Assembly: GCA_031417395.1 (NCBI GenBank)
Contig: JANOVM010000024.1
Location: 22,097 to 86,096 of the forward strand
Source of the DNA: JADKIH01 sp031417395
Lineage (GTDB): Bacteria; Bacteroidota; Bacteroidia; AKYH767-A; 2013-40CM-41-45
DNA length: 64,000 nt
Direction: 5' to 3'
Notes under the pieces: model-generated
What the model saw: the letters and a program-made list of their open reading frames with translations, nothing else
Databases searched by the model: none
Told to the model about the DNA's origin: nothing
Program-made: the position numbers and the translations under genes
In this document: one piece after another, positions 54,344 to 63,500 of the stretch
How the letters are laid out: the number at the start of each line of letters is the position of its first letter
Position numbering within the stretch: the stretch's first letter is position 1

Positions 54344-55765
54344 TTACAAGGAATGCATTTTATTTTCAGCTGCATAGGCTTCCATTAGCTCTTTGCTGTA
54401 AGAATCAGAAGTTTTATAGTCGCAGGTGGCAGTAGTTCTGTCGTGTTTATCCAAAGCAAAGTTTTTAAACCTCATGTAGTGTTTAGGGTCTTGAAGCAGG
54501 TCAATCATTTCATTGTATTTTTCATATTCTGAGAAAAAATCTCCTGCAAGTAAATAATGCAATAATTGAAATGAGGTTTCATGATTTATATGGTCACTCA
54601 GATCCATATTGGTTTTGTTTAATTCAGCCAGGTTTAGCGCCTTTGGATTGTAGAAATAATAAATAAATTTTGCTATTAATTTGTAAGCTCCGTCAATTCT
54701 AACAAATGCTTCCCTGATTGCAGTATTGTCTTTCATATTGCCGCCTTTCATTTTTTTATCGAGAGCATCGGCAATCAAAAATGAACTTTTCATTGACAGG
54801 TAAACACCGCTGGAGAAGATAGGGTCAAGAAAAGCAGATGAATCACCGGTAAGCGTAAAATCATTTCCGTATTTTACATCTGTATAGTAGGAGTAATCGC
54901 CCACAACCATTAAAGGCTGTCCTTCCCTTCGTTTAGCATTTTTCAGCAAATCAACTATATAAGGAGAGCTGTTTAATTCATTCAGGTAAAATTGATATTT
55001 CCAGTCTGTAATTCCCTGTTTATCAAACTTAGCTTTTTCCGTTCTTACATAGGAGTTGTTCAATACTACGCCAACGCTGATTCTGTTAACTCCTACGGGG
55101 ATTACAAAAATCCATCCCGCTTTATCTCCACCCAAATAAACGATTGGCTGAATGCCTACATCGATGAATTCGGGCATCGATTCGAGGTTCCAGTGCGTGG
55201 CAAGTGCAATACGGTCGAGGTTATCGAAAGATTTTTTATTATTTAGTTTACGGCTAATAAAAGTATCTTGTCCACTTGCATCTATTAATTGCCTGGCGTA
55301 AAAAGTTTGCATGGCTCCTTTGGAGTCCATTACATCTACTTTAACGGTTTCATCTTCCCTGTTGAGTTCAACATTGGTTACTTTAGTTTCTTCAAATACT
55401 TCAGCTCCGAATTTTCTACTGTTTTTCAAAAGCATATCATCAAAAGTAGCGCGTAAAACGTGAAACGATAAAGCGCTTTCATCATGAATAACTTTATTAA
55501 AGCAATAGGTATTTTTCTTTTTGCCGTCGGCACTGATAAACATAACTCCGGGTTTGCGAACCATGTATTTTTTCATGTCATCAAGCAGGCCCAGCTCTTC
55601 CAGCATTTCATAACAGAAGGGTAGTAAGGATTCTCCAACATGTTCGCGGGGAAATTTCTCCTTTTCAAAAACAGTTACAGTATGGCCTTTACGTGCAAGT
55701 TGTGTAGCAATTGTTGAACCAGCAGGTCCGCCGCCAATGATAATGAAATCTTCCGGTTTTTGCAT
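54344..55765 (-). CDS. Flavin-dependent halogenase-like oxidoreductase
   Basis: A 473-residue FAD enzyme of the halogenase/hydroxylase group. The dinucleotide loop is IIIGGGPAGSTIA (8-20), then FPREHVGESLLP (38-49), and K71 in VRKPGVMF stands where halogenases carry the catalytic lysine. The halogenase WxWxIP motif appears as WIFVIP (218-223), second Trp replaced by Phe. TLTGDSSAFLDPIFSSGVYLS (about 304-324) is the halogenase-type flavin segment, quoted over its key residues GDSSAFLDPIFSSG. It ends the carrier/adenylation/dehydrogenase cassette, which is where PltA-type pyrrole halogenases occur. Hydroxylation or oxidation instead of halogenation remains possible because of the altered motif. 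Confidence 0.82.
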   Translation of the reverse strand: MQKPEDFIIIGGGPAGSTIATQLARKGHTVTVFEKEKFPREHVGESLLPFCYEMLEELGLLDDMKKYMVRKPGVMFISADGKKKNTYCFNKVIHDESALSFHVLRATFDDMLLKNSRKFGAEVFEETKVTNVELNREDETVKVDVMDSKGAMQTFYARQLIDASGQDTFISRKLNNKKSFDNLDRIALATHWNLESMPEFIDVGIQPIVYLGGDKAGWIFVIPVGVNRISVGVVLNNSYVRTEKAKFDKQGITDWKYQFYLNELNSSPYIVDLLKNAKRREGQPLMVVGDYSYYTDVKYGNDFTLTGDSSAFLDPIFSSGVYLSMKSSFLIADALDKKMKGGNMKDNTAIREAFVRIDGAYKLIAKFIYYFYNPKALNLAELNKTNMDLSDHINHETSFQLLHYLLAGDFFSEYEKYNEMIDLLQDPKHYMRFKNFALDKHDRTTATCDYKTSDSYSKELMEAYAAENKMHSL

Positions 55766-55822
55766 TTGAATTAAATGTAATAATGATTTAATAAATATAG
55801 TAAATTTTGGCTTACGATTTTT

Positions 55823-56941
55823 TTAAATTCCAAGATTCGAAGCAATAATATTTTTTTGAATTTCAGAAGTTCCTGAATATAGGGAGGAAGCCAAAGCGTC
55901 TCTTACTTCCTGTTCAATTCCATATTCGGAAATATAGCCGTAACCACCAAATATTTGCATGGCTTGCAGCATGAATTTTTTAACCGAATTGCTTACAAAA
56001 AGTTTTGTAATAGCCGACTCTTTACTTACATTTTGTTTTCTATCGAGCATCCATGCGACTTTATAGGAATAACTTTTAGATACTTCCAGTAAAACCTGCA
56101 TTTCAGCAAGAGCATGAGAAATACTCTGAAATTTTGCAATACTCTGTCCCTGACTTTTTCTTTGTTTTGTAAATTCAATGGTCTTGGCAAGTATTCGTTC
56201 CATAGCACCGATGTGAATTCCTGCCAGACAAATCCTTTCCCATTCCATTGAATGATTAAAGATAGGTCCACCACCTCCAACCTCGCCTAAAATATTATCA
56301 CTTGTTAATTCTGTATTGTTAAAATAAATTTCTCCTAGCGAGCAGCTCTCCAGTCCCATTTTCTTAAATGGTGAACCGGTTGAATAATTTTCTCTTTCAA
56401 CGAGAAAGCAGGTTATTCCGCCAAAAAAACCTTTATCGGAATTTGTAGCGGCATAGGTTAACGCTAAGCCTGATGGTTCATTGTTTGAAACAAATGTTTT
56501 TGTTCCGTTCAATAAATAATTACTTCCGTTTTTTACTGCTTTGGTTTGCAAGTTAAATGCATCTGATCCACTTTCGCTTTCTGTCATGGCATTAGCGGCA
56601 ATCAGGTCTCCGGAGATCAGTTGAGGCAGAAATTTTTGTTTTTGTTTTTCAGTTCCGTATTGATAAATGGGAATAACGCATGCTAATGTATGTGCAGCAA
56701 TAGCGAATGATAGTCCATTATCGGTATTTCCCTTGGCCATTGCTTCAAGAGCGAGCAGCATTTCAAAAGCTCCTAAATCGGATCCTCCATAAGCACGATT
56801 GATACATGTGCCTATGATACCGGTATTGGCCATGTATTTCCAGCGATTGAGAAAGGGCAAGGATATATCCATACTTCGAGATGATTCATAAACAGAATCC
56901 TGAAGCAATTTTTGCTCTTTGCTTAACTCATAATTTATCAT
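55823..56941 (-). CDS. Acyl-CoA-dehydrogenase-like enzyme, probable prolyl-carrier dehydrogenase
   Basis: A 372-residue flavin dehydrogenase. Motifs are NAMTESESGSDAF (FAD/substrate), LNGTKTFVSN, and the C-terminal FGGYGYISEYG and LYSGTSEIQKNIIA. The position of the usual C-terminal catalytic Glu is Ser (YSGTSE), while Glu235 in MEWERICLAG sits where isovaleryl-CoA dehydrogenase has its base. Enzymes of this group in pyrrole pathways (PltE, RedW) oxidise L-prolyl-carrier to pyrrolyl-carrier. It overlaps the adenylation gene by 4 bp. Alone it could be any acyl-thioester dehydrogenase; the context favours the prolyl role. Confidence 0.82.
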   Translation of the reverse strand: MINYELSKEQKLLQDSVYESSRSMDISLPFLNRWKYMANTGIIGTCINRAYGGSDLGAFEMLLALEAMAKGNTDNGLSFAIAAHTLACVIPIYQYGTEKQKQKFLPQLISGDLIAANAMTESESGSDAFNLQTKAVKNGSNYLLNGTKTFVSNNEPSGLALTYAATNSDKGFFGGITCFLVERENYSTGSPFKKMGLESCSLGEIYFNNTELTSDNILGEVGGGGPIFNHSMEWERICLAGIHIGAMERILAKTIEFTKQRKSQGQSIAKFQSISHALAEMQVLLEVSKSYSYKVAWMLDRKQNVSKESAITKLFVSNSVKKFMLQAMQIFGGYGYISEYGIEQEVRDALASSLYSGTSEIQKNIIASNLGI

Positions 56942-58443
56942 ACTAAATATTTTAAGGCCTGTAAATCGACCTTTCCGCTGTCGGTTTTGGGCAGGGCATC
57001 CAAAAATACAAATTTATCCGGAACCATGTAAGCAGGAAGGTATTCCAGACAGAATTTCTTTAGAGTCACTAAATCCTCATTTGTATTTTCCATTCTTTCG
57101 ATAAAACAAATAACCTGGTTAGTTTCTACTGAAAATAACACTGAAGCATTTGAGATTCCATCCATAGCAATCATTACTTTTTCTATTTCCGAGGGTTCTA
57201 TGCGGAATCCGTTTTTCTTTATCATTCTATCCTTGCGGATAACGTAAACATAATCGTTTTCATCATTCTTGTAAACAATATCACCGGTTTTATAATATTG
57301 AGTTTGGTTTTTATCAACAATGAAAGAGGCTTTTGTTTTTTCTGAATCATTCCAATAGCCATTAAAAAGTGATTCACCTGCAACGATCAATTCTCCTTTT
57401 GTATTATTTTCGGTAATTTCATTTTCATGTTCATCTATTATTTTCGTTAAAGCAAATGGACAGGGTTTACCTATAGGAAATACCGGATAATGTATGTTTT
57501 CAGGTAATACTTTGAAAAAAGTGCAGACATTGGTTTCCGTAGGTCCATATAGGTTCACATAGTATTTACCGGGCCAGAGTAATAATAATTCCCTGAAAGC
57601 AGGTAAATGGAATATTTCACCGGCAAAAAGCACATTCTTCAAAGAAGAATAATCGTATTTATGCAACTTGCCGTAATTCGCCAGTGCAGTATAAAATGTG
57701 GGAGTAGCATATACGGTAGTTATTTTTTCGAGAGCGATATTTTGTGCAATCAGTAATGCATTTTTTGATTCCTCCTCTGTATACAAGAATAAAGTTGCAC
57801 TTTTCTTTGCTGTAACATAAATATCAAATACAGATAAATCAAAATTAAAAGGGGCAATGGAGGCTATCGTATCGTTCGGATTAATATGGAATTCCTCCGC
57901 TGCCCAATTGATAAAAGCAATAGCTGCTTTATGTGAAACAATTACGCCCTTTGGTGTGCCTGTTGACCCAGAAGTAAATAATATAAATGCGGCTTCATCA
58001 ATAGGGTAGTATTCTTTTCCGGTTAAAGAAGCAGTAAAAAGGTTTGACTTGTTTTCAGTGATGATGAGCTTGAAATCCAAGCCCGTTTTTTTTAGAACAT
58101 CTTTGGAAATATCATCGCATAGAATAAAATGTGGAGCAGTTTCTTGAATGATATATTTTATGCGCTGCACAGGGTTTTGAGAAGAAACAGGCACGTAAAT
58201 ACAATGGCAAAGGCTGCAGGCAATCATCATTGCAATCGACTCAGCATTCTTAACGGAATAGATAATAACTCTGTCGTTTTTTTGAATCCCGTTTAAAATG
58301 AGAATAGCTTGAAATTCCAAAGCCAATTTATATACATTTCTGTAAGTATATTGGGCCGTTGTTGTTTTAAGATAAATATTTTCGCCGTGACGGTGAATAG
58401 CATCTTCAATATACTGATGTAATTTATTATTCACCGGAGTCAA
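56938..58443 (-). CDS. Stand-alone adenylation enzyme, predicted L-proline:carrier ligase
   Basis: A 501-residue AMP-forming amino-acid-activating enzyme without fused domains. Core motifs are LFTSGSTGTPKGV (155-167), FDLSVFDIY (201-209), NLYGPTETN (297-305), YKTGD (384-388), and the C-terminal lysine in TDSGKVD (K491). Aligning by eye to GrsA, the ten specificity residues are D202, L203, F206, Y245, L272, A274, L298, V306, C307 and K491, i.e. DLFYLALVCK. As far as I recall this is the proline code of pyrrole-forming ligases such as PltF and CloN4. It starts 2 bp after the carrier gene and overlaps the dehydrogenase gene. Confidence 0.88.
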   Translation of the reverse strand: MTPVNNKLHQYIEDAIHRHGENIYLKTTTAQYTYRNVYKLALEFQAILILNGIQKNDRVIIYSVKNAESIAMMIACSLCHCIYVPVSSQNPVQRIKYIIQETAPHFILCDDISKDVLKKTGLDFKLIITENKSNLFTASLTGKEYYPIDEAAFILFTSGSTGTPKGVIVSHKAAIAFINWAAEEFHINPNDTIASIAPFNFDLSVFDIYVTAKKSATLFLYTEEESKNALLIAQNIALEKITTVYATPTFYTALANYGKLHKYDYSSLKNVLFAGEIFHLPAFRELLLLWPGKYYVNLYGPTETNVCTFFKVLPENIHYPVFPIGKPCPFALTKIIDEHENEITENNTKGELIVAGESLFNGYWNDSEKTKASFIVDKNQTQYYKTGDIVYKNDENDYVYVIRKDRMIKKNGFRIEPSEIEKVMIAMDGISNASVLFSVETNQVICFIERMENTNEDLVTLKKFCLEYLPAYMVPDKFVFLDALPKTDSGKVDLQALKYLV

Positions 58444-58445
58444 TA

Positions 58446-58697
58446 CTATTTAATTTTTGATGCAACAAATTGAGCGATTAAATCAATTGAATCCAGATTA
58501 TCTGAGTCTACCTCGTGAGGTTGAAATTCTATTTTGAATTTCTTTTCCAGATAATCCACCATTTTCAGAGTAGAGATTGAATCAATTATTCTGCTTGAAA
58601 TTAAAAGAGTATCGTTTTCAAGTTTCAGATTTTCATCTTTTGCTATGGTATTTTTGATATACTCTTTGATATCGTCTTTAATATTCTCTAATAACAT
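58446..58697 (-). CDS. Stand-alone acyl/peptidyl carrier protein
   Basis: An 83-residue acidic helical carrier. The phosphopantetheine attachment serine is S40 in SRIIDSISTLKMVDYLE, and helix III carries DNLDSIDLIAQFVASK. Length and separateness match PltL-type carriers that receive L-proline from the neighbouring ligase. It is the first gene of the four-gene leftward cassette; the adenylation gene begins 2 bp later. A phosphopantetheinyl transferase is not in the window and must come from elsewhere. Confidence 0.88.
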   Translation of the reverse strand: MLLENIKDDIKEYIKNTIAKDENLKLENDTLLISSRIIDSISTLKMVDYLEKKFKIEFQPHEVDSDNLDSIDLIAQFVASKIK

Positions 58698-59106
58698 TTT
58701 AATTTATTTTAGTTGAATGGCAGATCGAAATATTTTTCATAAAGATACAGTTATGTCTAATCCTTTTTTTCTTTTGCATATATTTTCTATTGGTTGTAAA
58801 GAATTTTACATTTTGAAAAATGGATTTTTCAAAATGTAAACCCTCTTTCTCTTTTTTGGTAAAGTTAATTTTTGAAAGGTTTATTTGGGGTGCAATATCT
58901 TTTAATAATAATTATTATATAAAATGTTAATAATGAGTAAGATGGATATTGAAAAACAATCTATTTTAAGCACCCTGAAAACAAATTATAGTATTGATTG
59001 AACATAGAATATATTTTTGCTTAACGATTTTGTAATTTTAACGAAACTAAATGTCTATTACGACATTCTTCAATAATTATATTTCAAATTACTTATTAAG
59101 AAAAAC
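58698..59106. other. Divergent non-coding region between the pyrrole-type cassette and a T9SS gene
   Basis: This is 409 bp of very AT-rich DNA without a gene. It contains the 36-bp palindrome at 58805-58840 and a possible -7 element TATTTTTG (59012-59019) for the rightward gene. Confidence 0.6.
58805..58840. promoter_or_regulatory. 36-bp inverted repeat with perfect 17-bp arms
   Basis: Arms TTTACATTTTGAAAAAT (58805-58821) and ATTTTTCAAAATGTAAA (58824-58840) flank a GG. It lies 108 bp upstream of the carrier gene. The length and perfection suggest a dimeric regulator site; a hairpin in the 5' leader is also possible. Confidence 0.6.
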
Positions 59107-60408
59107 ATGAAAAAAAATCTACTTACATTATTTGCGAGTCAGTTAATGGCTTATGGAGTATTAATTGCTCAACCAACAGTTTATACCATTCCCGGAAGCG
59201 GCAATCTTGCTTATGGAATATCTCCTTCGGGAAATTACGTAACCGGATCGGGAAATTCGGGAGGCTTTCTTTATAAGGTAGCCGGAGGGATTTATCAAAA
59301 TATTGGTGGAGAAGAAGCATGGTCTGTTAATGATTATGGAAAGGTGGTTGGTAATTATCTTGATACTAATTATCAATACAACAATGTTCCATTTCCAATA
59401 GCAGGATTTTATGACAATGGCACCTGGTCTACTCCGGGGTTGCTGCCCGGAATAGCACCGGTTAGTACTACACAATATTCATACGGTTATGGAATTTCCG
59501 ACGACGGTTTAACGATGTGTGGCATGGTATGGAAAAATGCAGGTACTACGCGATCTTTTACATGGAACACTACCAATGGTTTTACTTTATTGAAAGATAG
59601 AAATCAAAGTTCAAAGGCAATGTGCCTTTCCGGGAATGGATTAGTAGCCGGAGGTTGGGTACAGGGCAATATGCGACTTCCTTATTATTGGAAACCTGAT
59701 TCAATATTGCTTGATCCCAATGGAGGAGAGGCGCATGCTATTAATTTTGATGGATCTAAAATAGTAGGCACTGCAAATGGAATGGCATTCTTGTGGGATT
59801 CTATTGGCGGTATGCAATATTTACCGTTATATCCCGGCGCCAGTGGAGCAGATGCAACAGGTATTTCAGACAGTGGAATTGTTGTTGGTTATTATGAAAC
59901 AGGCACGTTTCCTCCATTAACAAGAACAGCTTTTATATATATACCCGGACAGGGAATGCTCAATTTAAGAGATTATCTTATTAGCTTAAATGCAACCAAT
60001 GTGCCTTCAACGCTAAGTGTAGCTCAGGGAATAAGCAGGGATGGGAAACACATTATTGCATTTAATACTTTTCCATTTGTTAGTTATGTAATAGAGTTTG
60101 ATAGTACCATTAACAGTATTTCACTTCCGGCTCAATCGAAGGATTGGTTTTATGTAAGTCCTAATCCGGTTTACGATGGTAAAATAAATATTAAAGCTAG
60201 TGTTCCGGATACTAAAGCATTAATACAGGTAAGGGATTTAACCGGGCGTGAAATATTGAATATGCCTGTTTCTGATTTAACAAAAGGCGAATTTCAAATG
60301 ACAATGGATTTAAAAGATATGAATGGTCATAATTTAATTCCCGGAATTTATTTGGTTAATATGGTTACTTCCAAAGGTTCAACAACAAGAAAAGTAGTTC
60401 TTTATTAA
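59107..60408 (+). CDS. HAF-repeat secreted protein with T9SS sorting domain
   Basis: A 433-residue extracellular protein. A short signal (LLTLFASQLMAYGVLIAQ) is followed by HAF-type repeats such as YGISPSGNYVTGSGNSGGFL, AWSVNDYGKVVGNYLD, GYGISDDGLTMCGMVW and ATGISDSGIVVGYY, which predict a beta-propeller. The T9SS sorting domain starts at about 345 (FYVSPNPVYDGKINIKA) and ends STTRKVVLY. The role is unknown; it is a monocistronic gene with a strong terminator. Confidence 0.82.
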   Translation: MKKNLLTLFASQLMAYGVLIAQPTVYTIPGSGNLAYGISPSGNYVTGSGNSGGFLYKVAGGIYQNIGGEEAWSVNDYGKVVGNYLDTNYQYNNVPFPIAGFYDNGTWSTPGLLPGIAPVSTTQYSYGYGISDDGLTMCGMVWKNAGTTRSFTWNTTNGFTLLKDRNQSSKAMCLSGNGLVAGGWVQGNMRLPYYWKPDSILLDPNGGEAHAINFDGSKIVGTANGMAFLWDSIGGMQYLPLYPGASGADATGISDSGIVVGYYETGTFPPLTRTAFIYIPGQGMLNLRDYLISLNATNVPSTLSVAQGISRDGKHIIAFNTFPFVSYVIEFDSTINSISLPAQSKDWFYVSPNPVYDGKINIKASVPDTKALIQVRDLTGREILNMPVSDLTKGEFQMTMDLKDMNGHNLIPGIYLVNMVTSKGSTTRKVVLY

Positions 60409-60470
60409 AATATTTTTTTGGCATTTGCACACTTTTTATTTCAAGTTAATAAAGTGATTTGCCTTAAATT

Positions 60471-60503
60471 AAAAACCCCTCTTCGGTTCGAAGAGGGGTT
60501 TGT
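60471..60503. terminator. Strong bidirectional terminator
   Basis: A 13-bp perfect stem, AAACCCCTCTTCG/CGAAGAGGGGTTT (60473-60485 with 60489-60501), with a GTT loop. It lies between two convergent genes and can serve both. Confidence 0.85.
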
Positions 60504-60550
60504 GTTCATATGATTCGAAAAATTAATTGAGAATGTTTATTACTTATTTG

Positions 60551-63500
60551 TTAAGGCCGCAAGGCAACCCTTGTGTAATAAACATTATTTTCCATCAATC
60601 CATAATCTGCTGATTCTACAATTCCATCGCCGGTGATGTCTTCTGTTACATATCCGGATAAAGTAATGTAGACGGCATTCTCCATATCACCATAGTCTTG
60701 CGATTCAATAATGCCATCCTGATCACCTATGACTCCGGTTAATGAATTTGAAATATCTCCGCTATAGATTGCCCAACCCATTTGATCATACGTTTCAATC
60801 ATGTTGTTTCCAAAGGCTTGTCCAGGTCCCGTTGTGAAATCATAAGTAATGGAAGGTGCAGTGAATAAGACAGGGCTTGAACTCCAGGTTTCTAAAGAGT
60901 TACGATGATTAATTTTTAAGTAATAGGAGTTGCCATCGATTACTGCTGGTCCGAATGTGACATTTACATTTCCGTTCAGATGTACAATTCCTTTTTGACT
61001 TTCGACTAAGCCATAAGGAGCAACAGGCTGCATGGCACTTATAATTACGGTATCAACATCATTGTAATTAGGAGAATAACCCAGACTGTGAAGAAGACCT
61101 CCGGCTGAATAATTGTCAAACATCAGACCTGCACCCTGGTAGTAACCTTCTAAGAATAATTTAATGTCAATAATAATACCGCAGCGGATAACATTTATAG
61201 TATTTGTTATTGTACTCGTGCATCCGTTAGGCGCAGTATACGTATATGTAATTACATGTATGCCGAGTGTATTTGGAGAGAAACTATTACCAAAGACACC
61301 GTTGCCGGAAAACGATCCGCCTCCGCCTGCAGTGGTTACAGATACCCAGGCATTATTAACAAATACCTGAATGTTTGCCGGATTGAGAACAATAGGTGCA
61401 GCATTTAAACAAATGTTAGCATAGCTCACAGGCCATGACAGTATAGGAGAAGGAATAACATTTATGCAAATTGTATCCGTATCGCAGCATGCTATTGCGG
61501 GATTAAACGGATTTGGGCAACAGCAAACAACCATATAGCAAGTAGAATGTTGTGGTATTACATCGAGGATAGGGCCATTGCCAACATAGATTGGTCCTTC
61601 TTGCCCTAATTCATACCAGCTTGAACTACCTGAACAATTCTGAGCAGTAAGTATAACAATTGTACCCGCACAAACGGTTGTATCGTTACCGGCGTTAGGC
61701 TGACAGGAATTGCCACAACAATAAATTACATTTATTGTAACACTTACTGTTCCGCTACATCCATTAGCATTGGTATAAGTAACAGTAATAATATTTGGTC
61801 CGATTGTATTCGGGTAGAAATAATTACCCGATACACCTATACCTGAGAATACCCATGTTCCATTGGTAGAAGTAATCGGTACCCAGCTATTATTAATTGT
61901 TACAAAAACATTGTTTGCGTCCAGATAAACAGGGGCTCCATTGAGACAGACATTGCTATAGCTTATCGGCCAGTCAATGTGAACAGGAGGATAAACACTT
62001 ACACAAACAGTATCCGAATCGCAGCAAGCTATTCCCCGAATAGGATCATAGCAGCAACATACCAGCAGATAACACGTGGTTTGTTGAGGGAATACATCTA
62101 GAATTGGTCCTTGTCCGACAAAAGCAGGTCCTTCAGGTCCGAGTTGATACCAGGATGAATAACCACCGCAGCCCTGAGCATTTAAAATAGCAGCGCTTCC
62201 TGCACATATGGTAGTATCATTTCCTGCATTTGCCTGGCAGGAATTTTCACAACACAATATTACATTAATAGTAATACTGACGGTTCCTGTGCATCCGTTA
62301 GCATCGGTATAGGTAAGCGTGATGACATGCGGTCCAAGTGAATTTGGATAGAAGTTATTTCCAAAAACACCGGATCCTGAGAATGACCATATTCCATTGG
62401 TAGATGTAATAGGTACCATTGTATTGTTTACAGAAACAAATACATTAGCAGGATCCAGGAAAATCGGAGCACTATTTAAGCAAACATCAGCATAACTAAT
62501 TGGCCAGGCAAGTAGTAAAGGAGGGTATACATTTACACAAACCGTATCAGTGTCGCAGCAAATAATTGGTCCATTTGGACAACAGCATATAACCATGTAG
62601 CAAGTTGTCTGTTGAGGAATTACTTCGAAGATCGATCCTGAATGCACAAAAATTGGTCCTTCGGCAGTCAATTGATACCATGAAGCTGTACCATTACATC
62701 CCTGAGCTGTGAGCGTTGCAATGCCTCCAACACTGCAAATAGAGACGTCGTTTCCTGCATCTACGTGGCAGGATGTATTACAACAGAATATTACATTGAT
62801 GGTTATACTGACGGTACCGTTACAACCGGTAACAGGATCTGTATAGATTACAGTAATTGTATGTAAGCCCAGCGAATTTGGATAGAAGAAGTTACCAACT
62901 ACACCGTTTCCCGAGAATGTCCATGTACCACCGGTAGAGGTGATTGGAACCTGCGTATTATTTATTGTTACAAAAATGTTATTCGCATCAAGGAATATCG
63001 GAGCACCGTTGAGACAAACATCAGCATAACTGATAGGCCAGTCAAGGTGAACAGGAGGATAAACATTTACACAAACAGTATCCGTGTCACAACATAGTAC
63101 CGGTCCAACCGGGCAGCAACAAACTACCATATAGCATGTTGATTGTTGCGGGATGACGTCGAATACCGGACCGTTGTGTACGAAAACCGGACCTTCAGGA
63201 CCTAACTGATACCAGGTTGGAGAACCGCTGCAACCCTGCGCTTGGAGTATAACTACGCTTCCTGCACAAACAGTTGTATCACTTCCAGCATCTACCTGAC
63301 AAGATGTACCACAGCAGAAAATGACATTAATGGTTATGCTGACAGTTCCTGTGCATCCGGTGAAGGGATCAGTATACGTAACTGTTATTACATGTGATCC
63401 CAGAGTGTTCGGATAGAAATTATTGCCAACTACACCCGGGCCTGAGAATACCCATGTTCCACCTGTAGAAGTTATTGGAACCCACGTGTTATTTATTGTT

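Noticed and set aside
54344..58697. Flexirubin or dialkylresorcinol pigment cluster
   Set aside because: Those clusters contain ketosynthase/DarA-DarB-type enzymes and several acyl-modifying genes, none of which is present; the adenylation pocket also fits proline rather than an aryl or fatty acid.
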